Virus record (IMG/VR): IMGVR_UViG_3300048136_000009
Span: 1-26,202 of that record
Direction: 5' to 3' (one strand)
Length of the DNA stretch: 26,202 nucleotides
Source of the DNA: a virus
Under the pieces are notes generated by a model, which saw only the letters and a program-made list of their open reading frames with translations, did no database searches and was not told the DNA's origin. Of the stretch, positions 14,150 through 21,890 are shown in pieces; position 1 is the stretch's first letter, and every line of letters begins with the position of its first letter. Both the position numbers and the translations under genes were made by a program.

Positions 14150-14310
14150 GCTTCACGAAAGCTCCTTGGACAATAATAATCAGGATCAACGCGATAAACG
14201 CGCTTGTTATACATGCCGTCACATTGATAGTGACAGGATTTATAAAACCAGCTTCCGTAGCCGTTTATGAATACATGCCCATATCCTATAAATATAAGCA
14301 CACAAAGCAT
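14146..14310 (-). CDS. small Cys-rich protein with N-terminal hydrophobic segment
   Basis: A 54-aa frame starts as TAATG on the stop of the 77-aa gene and ends as ATGA on the start of the 155-aa gene, so both ends are coupled. Residues 1-15 are hydrophobic (LCVLIFIGYGHVFI), like a short signal or membrane segment. The rest is rich in Cys, Tyr and Trp: GSWFYKSCHYQCDGMYNKRV (19-38) and VDPDYYCPRSF (41-51). The paired Cys suggest disulphides in the periplasm. The CxxxC and YYCP pattern resembles small accessory proteins in other marine-phage lysis regions. A lipoprotein-type spanin was considered, but no lipobox is clear. The function is unknown. Confidence 0.7.
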   Translation of the reverse strand: MLCVLIFIGYGHVFINGYGSWFYKSCHYQCDGMYNKRVYRVDPDYYCPRSFREA

Positions 14311-14543
14311 TATCGCTCCATCAAGCGATCTATTTTTTCTTCAAGGCGATCAAACCGTGAAACGATCTGGCTCATTACAGTCGTACTGTCGGCCTTAGTG
14401 ACGTATTCTTTTGCCATTTCTTCTCTTGTTTTGTTCAAGAGAATTTGAACGCGCCCAAGTTCAGCGTGTTGTGTTTTTATCCACCAACCTAAACCACCGA
14501 TTGCAGTGGTTAAGCCTAAGTTTATGAGCGCGTTCATTTCCAT
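14310..14543 (-). CDS. membrane-anchored coiled-coil protein (spanin- or holin-associated?)
   Basis: This 77-aa protein has a hydrophobic N-terminal segment (ALINLGLTTAIGGLGWWIKT, about 5-24) followed by a long charged coiled coil ending in VMSQIVSRFDRLEEKIDRLM (56-75). One N-terminal membrane helix plus a periplasmic or cytoplasmic coiled coil is the layout of i-spanin-like and T4 RI-like small proteins. Sequence alone cannot decide which, or whether it is neither. It overlaps the 76-aa gene by TAATG and the next gene by TAATG, so it belongs to the coupled cassette. Confidence 0.68.
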   Translation of the reverse strand: MEMNALINLGLTTAIGGLGWWIKTQHAELGRVQILLNKTREEMAKEYVTKADSTTVMSQIVSRFDRLEEKIDRLMER

Positions 14544-14773
14544 TATTGTGCTGCTACCTCTTGAGCTTCTTCAGACTCTTCCAAAGACTTCGTAAGCATA
14601 TCCATGAAGGCTTGCTTGCCGACAGCGAGTTGATCCAGATTGAACTGGGCAGAACCCATCTTTCTGTCCAAGTCAGCAACGTGGTTAATCATAACCTTTT
14701 GCTGATCTGTAAGTTGGTCTTCAGTGTAGTCTGTGCCGTTGATCGTGACGGTTTTTGTTTGTTTCTCGGCCAT
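14543..14773 (-). CDS. small conserved phage protein (DUF6447-like)
   Basis: This 76-aa protein starts with a beta hairpin (KTVTINGTDYTEDQLTDQQK, about 6-25) followed by two helices (VMINHVADLDRKMGSAQFNL and QLAVGKQAFMDMLTKSLEE). The pattern TINGxxYxxxxL-(S/T)DxxK followed by a helical hairpin matches a small family widespread in marine phages, which I believe is called DUF6447. I cannot check that number here. It has a strong AAGGAG ribosome site. It may be a structural chaperone or fibre-associated helper; no direct evidence is seen. Confidence 0.72.
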   Translation of the reverse strand: MAEKQTKTVTINGTDYTEDQLTDQQKVMINHVADLDRKMGSAQFNLDQLAVGKQAFMDMLTKSLEESEEAQEVAAQ

Positions 14774-14799
14774 CGTGATCTCCTTTCGTTAAGTTAAAA

Positions 14800-15171
14800 T
14801 TAGCTCCAAGGAACCCCAGAAGCAGTGGTTGCAGCGCGGTCAATTTGGCCTTGTACTTTAGCAGTACGGTTAGCCTCAACGCGAGCTTTGGCTTCAGCGG
14901 CGGTTTCGTCGCCTTCGATCAAGCTGTCGTAGACCCAACCAAGAACATCGTTTTCAGTCAAATCCGCGTATGGAATATAATCTGAGCTTGATGGATCAGG
15001 GTCGCAGCGGAGCTTGCCGCCTTCTGTTGCGGTGTAGTCGTAGGTGTCGTTACCTTCTGCATCCGTTCCAGTTACATTTCCTGCTACGCAAGACCAATAG
15101 ACGAGGATTACTCCACCGTCCGAATCTTTATGCGTCATGTTGTTGACGCTCCAAGTTGTTGTAATAGCCAT
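14800..15171 (-). CDS. small conserved marine-phage protein downstream of the fibre gene
   Basis: ATG 15171 is chosen (123 aa) because AAGGAG lies upstream; an earlier start at 15204 has no ribosome site. The protein has an N-terminal beta domain (TTTWSVNNMTHKDSDGGVIL) and a motif YIPYADLTENDVLGWVYDSL (54-73). A helical C-terminal part (ETAAEAKARVEANRTAKVQG) ends in TTASGVPW. The combination of DxxGG, LTExDVxGWV and a terminal GxPW tail is typical of a family in marine T4-like and podovirus-like phages, usually beside tail-fibre genes. Function is unknown; a fibre-bound or assembly role is suggested by position. Confidence 0.75.
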   Translation of the reverse strand: MAITTTWSVNNMTHKDSDGGVILVYWSCVAGNVTGTDAEGNDTYDYTATEGGKLRCDPDPSSSDYIPYADLTENDVLGWVYDSLIEGDETAAEAKARVEANRTAKVQGQIDRAATTASGVPWS

Positions 15172-15200
15172 TGTTTGTTTCTCCTTTATGACTAATTTAT

Positions 15201-15215
15201 GCACCGCTAGGGTGC
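15201..15215 (-). other. intercistronic hairpin after the fibre gene
   Basis: GCACC-GCTAG-GGTGC forms a 5-bp stem with a 5-base loop in the 48-base gap between the fibre stop and the next gene. No T-run follows on the minus strand (ATAAATTAG), so it is not a full terminator. It may be an attenuator or an mRNA-stability element. Confidence 0.3.
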
Positions 15216-15219
15216 GGGG

Positions 15220-18200
15220 TTATGCGATAATATTTCCGTGAGTTGTGGTCACTGTATAACTACCGCTTGCAATTTCTTTGACTGTCACCACGTTAACGCC
15301 GCCCGTCAGCATTGCATTGATATAAACTATACCTGAACCGCCACCGTTTTTCTTGACGCCTAGAAAACTACTACCTCCAACTGTTGCTGTAACAAGTTGA
15401 AGGCTTGCGCCCGATTGGCCCGCTGTTCCATCCACAGTGCTTGTTACGGTAAAGTGTACGTTGTCATTACTATAATTCTTAGTGACGGAAAAATCGGCCA
15501 TTGAAAAACCAGTGTAGGATTGCACCCACATTTTCCCGCTAAAGATACATCCTACGTTGTTGGCATTAGCGTAGGTTAGGTCGAAAAGCTGTACAAAACC
15601 GTTGCTATTATTGGTGGAATTAGGAACCCTACCGATGTACATATTTTCACCGGGCTGCGTCATGTCAGCCGCCTCAAATGAGAAAACAGTGCTGCTGTGT
15701 AGAGTAGAGCTAGATCCGATCCTAACAACGTTTGCTCCAGCATCAACAGACAGCATATTGGCGTTACCGTCACTCTCAACACGGAAGTCTTCAGCGTTAG
15801 CGCCGTTTTCGTTTACTGTCAGTCCGCCGACAAAACTGCCGCGGCCGCCTGTAGTAACAGTGAACAGATTAGTAGAAAGCGGGTCGCCGCTCATCAAAGC
15901 CATCAAGTTGTCTTGGTTTCGGAACCCCATGACAGAACGGCCTGCTGTTGACGGCCACATTTTCAAGTCGTGGTCTTCCGACACACCCGATTTACCAACC
16001 GTCAAACTGCCATAAACTTGCATTGTTGCGTCTGGGGAGCTTGTTCCGATTCCGACCTCATTAGTCCCCGCATCAACAAACAGCATATTAGCGTTGCTGT
16101 CACTCTCAACACGGAAGTCGGTTTCTGCCCTACCTAGTTCGTTGATGGTAACATTACCGAAACTACTATCATTATTTGAAATCTGCAATTCACCTGCGTA
16201 ATCCCCCGCAGTGTTGTTGCCGGAACCAATAAGATGTAGGCCAAATGCCCCGCCCTTGATCGCACTGCGGAAACTGCTTCCGCTGCCATTATTCCCTTCA
16301 AAAACGATAACCGAATCGCCGCTGCCGTTTTGTTCGTTTTGCAAATATAACGTAGGCTGGTCGTCATATTCCGTTGTGTTGTAATTTACGTCATGCCGAA
16401 TAACCATCGGCCCTGTGCCCTTGGTGCTTTCAGCATTGCCAACCCGCACTTGGTCAAGACCCGCATCCACCACAAACATATTAGCGTTGCTGTCACTCTC
16501 AACACGGAAGTCATAGTTTGCGCCAGTTTCGTTAAAAGTAGTGTCACCCGCACCATTTATGCTGTGTTGAGTAGCTCCCGACCCATCCATTATATCAAGT
16601 CGTGGGGCATAATTTCCTATAGCACTTGCCAATAATTCAACTACGGGAACGGAGCCGCTCCTTGTTTGAAACTTTATATAATTGCTGTTCCAAGTTACTG
16701 TTGGATCAGTCCCTAAAGCAACGCCCCCATGAACATTTAAAACTTGGCTTAAATCTGTAGACCCACCAATATTGACATGATTACTACCCGCATCCACAAA
16801 CAGCATATGGGTGTTGCTGTCACTCTCAACACGGAAGTCGCCTGTGCTTAAAGAAGACTCGTTTACAACAACTTCACCAGTGTCATAAATACTAAAATAT
16901 TCACTGGATTTGCTATTCCCCACAACTCTTAATATTTTCCCAGCCGACGTATTTGGTCGATTAGAGTTAATGTAGATTATACTGTTTCCAGAACCTTGAT
17001 CCGCGCTACTGTCGTCCTCAAACAAAGACTGCCATGAATTGCCACCAGCCGAGGCATTAGTTTGCTCAACGCGGAACGAGCCAAGAGGTGTAGCGTCTCC
17101 AGAAGTAACATGCAGGAACGCTTGAGGAACATTATTATTAATGCCAACTCTATTTGTAGAAGCATCAACAAACAACATGTGTGCTTGATCATCTGACTCA
17201 ACACGGAAATCCTTGTTGTCACCGTTTTCGTTGAACACGGAACCCGCGCTCTCGTCATAGACGAAGCTGGCGTTGCCTGAAGTGTCGTAGAAGGTGATGT
17301 CGCCGTTGAAGCCTATTCTCATCGCATCGGCTTGTGTTCCGCTATTACTGCGGGCAAATATCATATCATACTGGCGTCTAGCATTTGTTGCCTCTACACG
17401 GATAGACCCTGCATTTTCGTCCGTTGCTACACCACTAACAGTGTTTCTAAACTGTAAGTCCCAAACATCATCTCCTGCGTTCGCAGTAGTGCCATCCAAG
17501 TATATTTTGCCACCACTAGCTGAAGAAGTATTATTAAACTCACCATCCCCATCCACAGTCAGCCCATCGCTGGTCAAAGTCCCAGTGATGTCTACACCTG
17601 TGCTGGTGGTGGCGAGTTTGGGTGCGTTGTCGTAGTATAGTGTAACAGCACCTCCACTATTCCCATCAATTACCGCCTCCGACCCATCAGAACTGCGAAG
17701 CCTAAAGTTCCCACCCCAAATCTGCAAATTGCCAGCGCCAGTATCAGTAATAAAACTATCCGACCCATCATGGTAAATCTGTAAATCTGACGATGCTCCG
17801 AAGATGGCTTTGCTACTATCCGCAAACGTAATGTCGTCATTAGCGGAAACTGCTATATCCGTACCGCCAGTCGTGTTGCCGTTAGCAAGAACCTCGGACA
17901 GTTCGTTGTTGGCACCGACTTGTGCATCAACATAAGCCTTGATGGACTCAGAAGTCGCAATGTTCGTTGCAGCCGCCGTGCCCATTGTATCGTCGTCAAT
18001 AATCGCAGTGACCGAAACGCCACCCAAACGCAGGCTGTCGAAGTACGCGTTGTTAAACACGTTCGCCGCAACCGCGCCGGCTCCGGCGCCGTTAAAAAAT
18101 ACAACCGCTGTCGTACCCGCAGGCACCTCGTAGTCATTACTCGCGTTATATGTCCCTTGAAACAACAAGATGCTGCGCGAACCAGACAGGTTATTCCGCA

Positions 18201-18498
18201 CATATATAATCTTTTCCGCGTCATTCGGAGTAAGCTGCACAAACGCAGTGCCGCCCAAATCCCCGCCGTCGCCAAAAATAACCAGACGATTACGTCCATT
18301 AGAAGACGCGCCATCGCTGATAGGCAATGTATTAGGAGAACCAGAAGACCCCGTGGCTGCAAGCGTTACAGACACCTGACCGTCAAGCGCGGTATCCAAC
18401 AATTCAAAGTTCGTGTTCGTTGTGTCGCCCCATGTACCAGACTGTTCGCCTGTGCCGATGAGTTCGATACCGTTATTCAGTGTATATGTACTAGGCAT
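15220..18498 (-). CDS. repeat-containing tail fibre / receptor-binding protein
   Basis: This 1092-aa protein starts TYTLNNGIELIGTGEQSGTW (4-23), a fibre N-terminus common in marine phages that likely docks on the tail. Residues about 195-325 are beta-rich modules (LQIYHDGSDSFITDTGAGNL, VDITGTLTSDGLTVDGDG). From about 420 to 915 a module with DFRVESDxxANMLFVDAGxN recurs at least five times, separated by about 110-130 variable residues. The C-terminal part (from about 915) is unlike the repeats and probably carries the receptor-binding tip. No intramolecular chaperone (peptidase S74) is seen at the end. The start ATG has AGGA about eight bases upstream. It lies after the repeat protein and before small accessory genes, so it is the best candidate for the adhesion fibre. 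Confidence 0.8.
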   Translation of the reverse strand: MPSTYTLNNGIELIGTGEQSGTWGDTTNTNFELLDTALDGQVSVTLAATGSSGSPNTLPISDGASSNGRNRLVIFGDGGDLGGTAFVQLTPNDAEKIIYVRNNLSGSRSILLFQGTYNASNDYEVPAGTTAVVFFNGAGAGAVAANVFNNAYFDSLRLGGVSVTAIIDDDTMGTAAATNIATSESIKAYVDAQVGANNELSEVLANGNTTGGTDIAVSANDDITFADSSKAIFGASSDLQIYHDGSDSFITDTGAGNLQIWGGNFRLRSSDGSEAVIDGNSGGAVTLYYDNAPKLATTSTGVDITGTLTSDGLTVDGDGEFNNTSSASGGKIYLDGTTANAGDDVWDLQFRNTVSGVATDENAGSIRVEATNARRQYDMIFARSNSGTQADAMRIGFNGDITFYDTSGNASFVYDESAGSVFNENGDNKDFRVESDDQAHMLFVDASTNRVGINNNVPQAFLHVTSGDATPLGSFRVEQTNASAGGNSWQSLFEDDSSADQGSGNSIIYINSNRPNTSAGKILRVVGNSKSSEYFSIYDTGEVVVNESSLSTGDFRVESDSNTHMLFVDAGSNHVNIGGSTDLSQVLNVHGGVALGTDPTVTWNSNYIKFQTRSGSVPVVELLASAIGNYAPRLDIMDGSGATQHSINGAGDTTFNETGANYDFRVESDSNANMFVVDAGLDQVRVGNAESTKGTGPMVIRHDVNYNTTEYDDQPTLYLQNEQNGSGDSVIVFEGNNGSGSSFRSAIKGGAFGLHLIGSGNNTAGDYAGELQISNNDSSFGNVTINELGRAETDFRVESDSNANMLFVDAGTNEVGIGTSSPDATMQVYGSLTVGKSGVSEDHDLKMWPSTAGRSVMGFRNQDNLMALMSGDPLSTNLFTVTTGGRGSFVGGLTVNENGANAEDFRVESDGNANMLSVDAGANVVRIGSSSTLHSSTVFSFEAADMTQPGENMYIGRVPNSTNNSNGFVQLFDLTYANANNVGCIFSGKMWVQSYTGFSMADFSVTKNYSNDNVHFTVTSTVDGTAGQSGASLQLVTATVGGSSFLGVKKNGGGSGIVYINAMLTGGVNVVTVKEIASGSYTVTTTHGNIIA
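15739..17213 (-). repeat. five near-identical ~50-bp repeats within the fibre gene
   Basis: Units start near 15739, 16067, 16460, 16787 and 17160 (spacings 328, 393, 327, 373). On the minus strand they read GACTTCCGTGTTGAGAGTGA, then GCAACGCTAATATG in the better copies, encoding DFRVESDSNANM-FVDAG. The three middle copies are nearly identical at DNA level, including silent positions, while the segments between them are unrelated. The fifth copy (17160) is more diverged. Confidence 0.8.
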
Positions 18499-18507
18499 AA
18501 TTTTTTC

Positions 18508-19803
18508 CTATGCTGCTATGTCATCCCAGCCCGGAGTTTGAGACGGTGTTTCGTCACTCCATGCGGGGGTGGAAGATGGTGTAACCGGAGTATAGCCCGG
18601 ATTTTGATTTGGAACAATACGTCCCCAAACAAGGACAGGTGTTATCTCTCCAGTCCCAACAACTCCTACAGGAAACACAGTGCATCCAAGGCTAAACCCT
18701 GCGATTTCCCCAACTTGTCCCGCGGCGCTTACGCCAGTTACGTCAACCTCTAAAACAAGATCAACTGTTACTGAGCCTACATTTGCGGAACCAGACACTC
18801 CAGTAACAGAAATATTAGCGTCTGAGGTCGTGGTTACTGATCCCACAGAGGCGGTAGAATCAACTCCTACAACAGAAACATTATTTACTGTTATAACTGT
18901 TGTAGAACCTACTGAAGCTATTGCGGCAACACCAGTAACATTTACTATTTCATTTTCTTCTACGGTAACAGTGCCTACAGAGGCTGTCGCATCAAGGCCA
19001 GTAACAGAGGTGTTGGCTTCGGCAACTACCGCAACACTTCCAACACCACCTGTCGCTTCAAGTCCAGTGGTCGGAATAACTGCTTGTCCCGTTGCTACCG
19101 CCGTTCCAACGCTACCTGTCGCTTCAAGTCCAGTTGGTGCTACATTAGCCTCTGCGATTAAGGTTACGCCATTTACGGAGCTTGAAGCCGATAAACCTGT
19201 GACAGAAACATCTGCCGCAGCCACAACTGTGACAGAGCCAACGGCTGAAGTGCCAGAAACGCCGCTAACTGAAACTGCAACGCCTTGCTGGACACCCGCC
19301 TCACCGACCTGACCTGTTGCGGATACGCCCGTAACAGACACATTAGCTTCCGCAACAACCGTAACAGACCCAACTTGACTAGAAGCTCCAACTCCTGTCG
19401 GGGAAACATTAGCCTCCGCGATAACCGTTACGGCCCCAACACTACTCGCAGCGGATACACCTGTAACCGATATAACTGCTTCTGCGATAACCGTTACAGC
19501 CCCAACACTACCTGTTGAGGAAACGCCAGTGACAGAAACAACCGCTGCCGCCGAAGCTACCGCCGTCCCTACTTGCCCTGTAGCACCTACGCCTGTTGGA
19601 GAAACATTTGCTTCTGCAACAATGGTTACGGACCCAACACTACCTGTGGCATCAATTCCTGTAACGGGAACATCACTTGCCCCCGATACGGTAACTGAAC
19701 CAATTTGGCCTGTAGCAGAAACACCTGTAACTGTTACAGGGAGTGGATTACTCCAAGCTCCTTCAGACCATGTGCCGCGACCCCAACCTGCAATAAGTGC
19801 CAT
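18508..19803 (-). CDS. 22-residue tandem-repeat structural protein
   Basis: This 431-aa protein starts MALIAGWGRGTWSEGAWS (1-18), sharing GWGxGTWSxGAW with the nozzle-like protein. Residues 23-376 are sixteen 22-aa repeats of type SVTGVSATGQVGSVTVVAEA plus NV, low in charge and rich in Gly, Ser, Thr and Val, suggesting a beta-solenoid or stacked beta rod. A degenerate unit follows, then VWGRIVPNQNPGYTPVTPSS and two TP(A/G)W(S/D)D motifs before the end. This type of protein is common in marine phages but uncharacterised. It could be a collar, fibre or capsid decoration. It precedes the fibre gene by only 9 bases. The ribosome site is weak. Confidence 0.8.
   Translation of the reverse strand: MALIAGWGRGTWSEGAWSNPLPVTVTGVSATGQIGSVTVSGASDVPVTGIDATGSVGSVTIVAEANVSPTGVGATGQVGTAVASAAAVVSVTGVSSTGSVGAVTVIAEAVISVTGVSAASSVGAVTVIAEANVSPTGVGASSQVGSVTVVAEANVSVTGVSATGQVGEAGVQQGVAVSVSGVSGTSAVGSVTVVAAADVSVTGLSASSSVNGVTLIAEANVAPTGLEATGSVGTAVATGQAVIPTTGLEATGGVGSVAVVAEANTSVTGLDATASVGTVTVEENEIVNVTGVAAIASVGSTTVITVNNVSVVGVDSTASVGSVTTTSDANISVTGVSGSANVGSVTVDLVLEVDVTGVSAAGQVGEIAGFSLGCTVFPVGVVGTGEITPVLVWGRIVPNQNPGYTPVTPSSTPAWSDETPSQTPGWDDIAA
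18675..19737 (-). repeat. sixteen 66-bp tandem repeats (22-aa units)
   Basis: The repeat units keep exact 66-base length with one possible extra codon near the end, so expansion or contraction keeps the frame. DNA identity between units is moderate; strings such as GTAACGGTTATCGCGGAGGC recur in neighbouring units. Two unit classes alternate in part: SVTGV and SPTGV starts. Confidence 0.85.
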
Positions 19804-19819
19804 TTCGTATGCCTGAAAC

Positions 19820-20248
19820 TTAGGCTATACGAACAATAGCGTTTGATGCGTCTGCTGTTGGGAATACGATGGTGAAATCACCCGCTGTGGATGTTTTGTC
19901 AGAACCGAAGTCTAAAACGCAAACAGTGCGGTTGCCATTTGTTGAGTTGTAAATCAACGCGCCACGAGCAGTAATCGTTGCCGAGCTAAACGTTAAATCT
20001 GCAAAATCAATAAACGCCGTTGTTCCGCTAGTAGTCGGATCAATGTTGGTCAGCGTACCACCACCAGCAGAATAACCTGTTCCACTAACCTCGTTAGTAG
20101 CCGTATAAACGGTTGTTGCTGCTGTAAACGAAGCACTGTTTGTATATAGCGCAAGTTTGTATGTATTTGCGCCCACGTTAAAATCATGCAAACCTTCAAG
20201 AACTTCTTTCTTGAAAGAAGTGCACAAATAGTTTCCTGTAAAAGCCAT
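19820..20248 (-). CDS. small beta-rich virion protein
   Basis: This 142-aa protein (AAGGAG site) starts with a charged piece (SFKKEVLEGLHDFNVGANTY, 11-30) and continues as beta strands: YKLALYTNSASFTAATTVYT (30-49) and ALIYNSTNGNRTVCVLDFGS (96-115). The end is FTIVFPTADASNAIVRIA. The pattern KxExLxGxHxF..... TYKLALY is widespread in marine phages. It is probably a virion protein from its place between the adaptor genes and the repeat protein. The function is unknown, and no membrane or catalytic motif is seen. Confidence 0.75.
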   Translation of the reverse strand: MAFTGNYLCTSFKKEVLEGLHDFNVGANTYKLALYTNSASFTAATTVYTATNEVSGTGYSAGGGTLTNIDPTTSGTTAFIDFADLTFSSATITARGALIYNSTNGNRTVCVLDFGSDKTSTAGDFTIVFPTADASNAIVRIA

Positions 20249-20258
20249 TGTAGTCTCC

Positions 20259-20906
20259 TTACGTTTTCTCTCTCAGTATAAGTCCAGTACGATAAGCATC
20301 TGTAACTTCTTGTGACTCACCAAAGTTTTTAACACGGGACATGGCTTCAGTAAATCTTTGAGTATAGTTCTGAACCAAGTCGGCTTCACCTTTCATAAAG
20401 GTATAAGCCTCAATTAAAGAGCCGTATAAAAGCGCCACGGAGGCATTGGTGCTTAACCATGTGGTGCCATTATCTCCAGAAGCGGTCAGGCTTAATGGAC
20501 GATAAAAGTAATGAAGCTCCACGTTATATGACGCGTCAGGTGTTGGACCTAAGATAAAGTTATCAATGTCAAACTGCGCATAATAGCGGGGAGCACCAGT
20601 CGTAGAATTGTTCGGGTTAAAAGACTGAACAAAGTTTACATCCTTAAACAACACAAACTCTTTGCTGCTTCCGTTCGTAAACGAAAGACTGAAAGGCGCG
20701 AGATAATCGTTAGGAAGCGCCAGATATTCATTGCCTGCTGTCAAGCTCCCACCTTGGTTTTTTCTAAAAACCTCAAGTTGCGCTATCTTTAAGATGCGCT
20801 CTTCAGCGTTTTTAATAAATATATCCAGACTATTCACAAAGGTTGTCTCTGTGTTTTCAGTGTAGTTCTGAATAGCCGTTTTCAATTCTGCGTATGTAAA
20901 GCTCAT
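20259..20906 (-). CDS. head-tail adaptor-like protein
   Basis: This 215-aa protein starts with helices (MSFTYAELKTAIQNYTENTE, TTFVNSLDIFIKNAEERILK). Next come a beta part (GGSLTAGNEYLALPNDYLAP), a strand-rich middle with DNFILGPTPDASYNVELHYF, and a long C-terminal helix. The LPxDYLxP and GPTPxxxYxVELHYF motifs are typical of the SU10-type adaptor proteins that sit between portal and nozzle in short-tailed phages. It lies between the 108-aa protein and the beta-rich 142-aa protein. The start overlaps the previous stop as ATGA. The adaptor assignment is from motif memory and position, not from a search. Confidence 0.75.
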   Translation of the reverse strand: MSFTYAELKTAIQNYTENTETTFVNSLDIFIKNAEERILKIAQLEVFRKNQGGSLTAGNEYLALPNDYLAPFSLSFTNGSSKEFVLFKDVNFVQSFNPNNSTTGAPRYYAQFDIDNFILGPTPDASYNVELHYFYRPLSLTASGDNGTTWLSTNASVALLYGSLIEAYTFMKGEADLVQNYTQRFTEAMSRVKNFGESQEVTDAYRTGLILREKT

Positions 20907-21229
20907 GATGTTGTCACCGTTACGCTGCCAACAGACCCAGTGGCAAGCAAATTATTGGGGGTCAATCCCCCATCATATTTAAAACCTACTGGATTCCAGC
21001 CCCATTGTATGTTGTTTTGTTGCGCCACATTCTGTTCAGGACGCGGATTTCTCAATGCCTGTGGATCAGGCGTTGCACGAAGAGGCTCTAGCTGTGGTTG
21101 TTTAGCCTCCCACTCATCTTTACCTACAAGAAGACCATTCCACTCTTTACGCATGTCTCTGAGCCGATAGCGGAAGCCAGATCGGTCAGATATCCCATAT
21201 GCCCACTTTCCTGTGGCATACTTAGACAT
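20903..21229 (-). CDS. small protein with ATGxxGSVTV C-terminal cap
   Basis: This 108-aa protein has a basic N-terminus with SKYATGKWAYGISDRSGFRY (2-21) and RKEWNGLLVGKDEWEAKQPQ (28-47). A Pro/Gln-rich linker (about 47-72) leads to NNIQWGWNPVGFKYDGGLT (72-90). It ends ATGSVGSVTVTTS, matching the repeat unit of the 431-aa protein. The front part looks like a family of small phage proteins next to adaptor genes, with KWA.GISDRSGFRY.. as hallmark. It overlaps both neighbours (8 bases with the 222-aa gene, ATGA with the 215-aa gene). It is likely a head-completion or adaptor-associated protein. Confidence 0.72.
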   Translation of the reverse strand: MSKYATGKWAYGISDRSGFRYRLRDMRKEWNGLLVGKDEWEAKQPQLEPLRATPDPQALRNPRPEQNVAQQNNIQWGWNPVGFKYDGGLTPNNLLATGSVGSVTVTTS

Positions 21230-21890
21230 AGCGGTAGTTCCTCAAGTCTGGGGCAACGCGGAAGGACGCACGATCACGATCCTCATCCATTGCGCGGTTT
21301 ATTTCCTCTTCATATATAGCTTTTAGCATCTGCATGCGGTCTGGAGCACGCTTAATGCTCATATAATATGCCAAACCAGCCGCTAACGCAGGGTAAAACC
21401 GAAACGGAACCTGCAATGTATTGGTGTAGATATCGGCATCATCCATACGAATTAGTGCATCATACAGAACAACATCTGTGCTATTATCAGGCAAAGGCCA
21501 CATTTTTAAAGCAGGGTTTATTTGTCTATCTACAAAAAACTGCGTAGGTCGCCCAGTTGTGGATTTTGTAGGAATGTTAAGATATTCATCCCTACTGATG
21601 CGATCTAACGCATAATCTGTTCCATCGCGTCGAACGACTAGCGACAATATGTCTATTACATCAGTACCAAGGTCAACATCACCATCGTTTTCTGTAACGG
21701 TGAAGTTTCGCTGGGCTATGGTCCACTGGTTTAATCCGCGGTTAGCCCAATCAGCAAACATAAGGTTTAAAGAACGCTTTGCAGTCTTCAGATCATAACC
21801 TGTGCGAACTTCCAAGCCGCAACGCTCAAAAGCCTCTTCGATGTAATCAGCTACATCTAGTTCAAAATCTTTAGACCCTGATACAGTCAT
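21222..21890 (-). CDS. head-completion / tail accessory protein (P22 gp4-like)
   Basis: This 222-aa protein has an N-terminal helical part (ELDVADYIEEAFERCGLEVR) and KTAKRSLNLMFADWANRGLN followed by QWTI (35-58). A beta part (VDLGTDVIDILSLVVRRDGT) is followed by a long helical end (FYPALAAGLAYYMSIKRAPD). The YIEEAFERCG, RSLNLMxxDWANRGLNxW and LxAGLAYYxxxKR motifs are well known in short-tailed phages as the gp4-like head-to-tail stabilising protein. It should seal the portal after packaging and dock the nozzle. It overlaps the upstream basic-protein gene as ATGA. It is the most strongly recognised connector gene in the window. Confidence 0.82.
   Translation of the reverse strand: MTVSGSKDFELDVADYIEEAFERCGLEVRTGYDLKTAKRSLNLMFADWANRGLNQWTIAQRNFTVTENDGDVDLGTDVIDILSLVVRRDGTDYALDRISRDEYLNIPTKSTTGRPTQFFVDRQINPALKMWPLPDNSTDVVLYDALIRMDDADIYTNTLQVPFRFYPALAAGLAYYMSIKRAPDRMQMLKAIYEEEINRAMDEDRDRASFRVAPDLRNYRYV

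Noticed and set aside
15201-15215. Hairpin after the fibre gene as a terminator
   Set aside because: The stem is only 5 bp and no T-run follows, so termination is not supported; it is kept only as a hairpin.
17853-18362. Minus-strand 169-aa frame inside the fibre gene
   Set aside because: It is out of frame with the well-supported fibre protein, rich in Arg, Leu and Cys, and has no start signal.
17920-18753. Plus-strand frame of 277 aa across the fibre start
   Set aside because: It crosses two clear minus-strand genes, has a Cys/Arg/His-rich composition typical of antisense frames and lacks a ribosome site.
18680-19312. Long plus-strand frame (210 aa) opposite the repeat protein
   Set aside because: It mirrors the 66-bp repeats in the opposite strand; repeats of length divisible by three keep any frame open. 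It has no credible ribosome site or conserved features.
18675-19737. CRISPR-like look of regular repeats
   Set aside because: The repeats are contiguous 66-base coding units without distinct spacers and remain in frame as protein; no cas genes are present.
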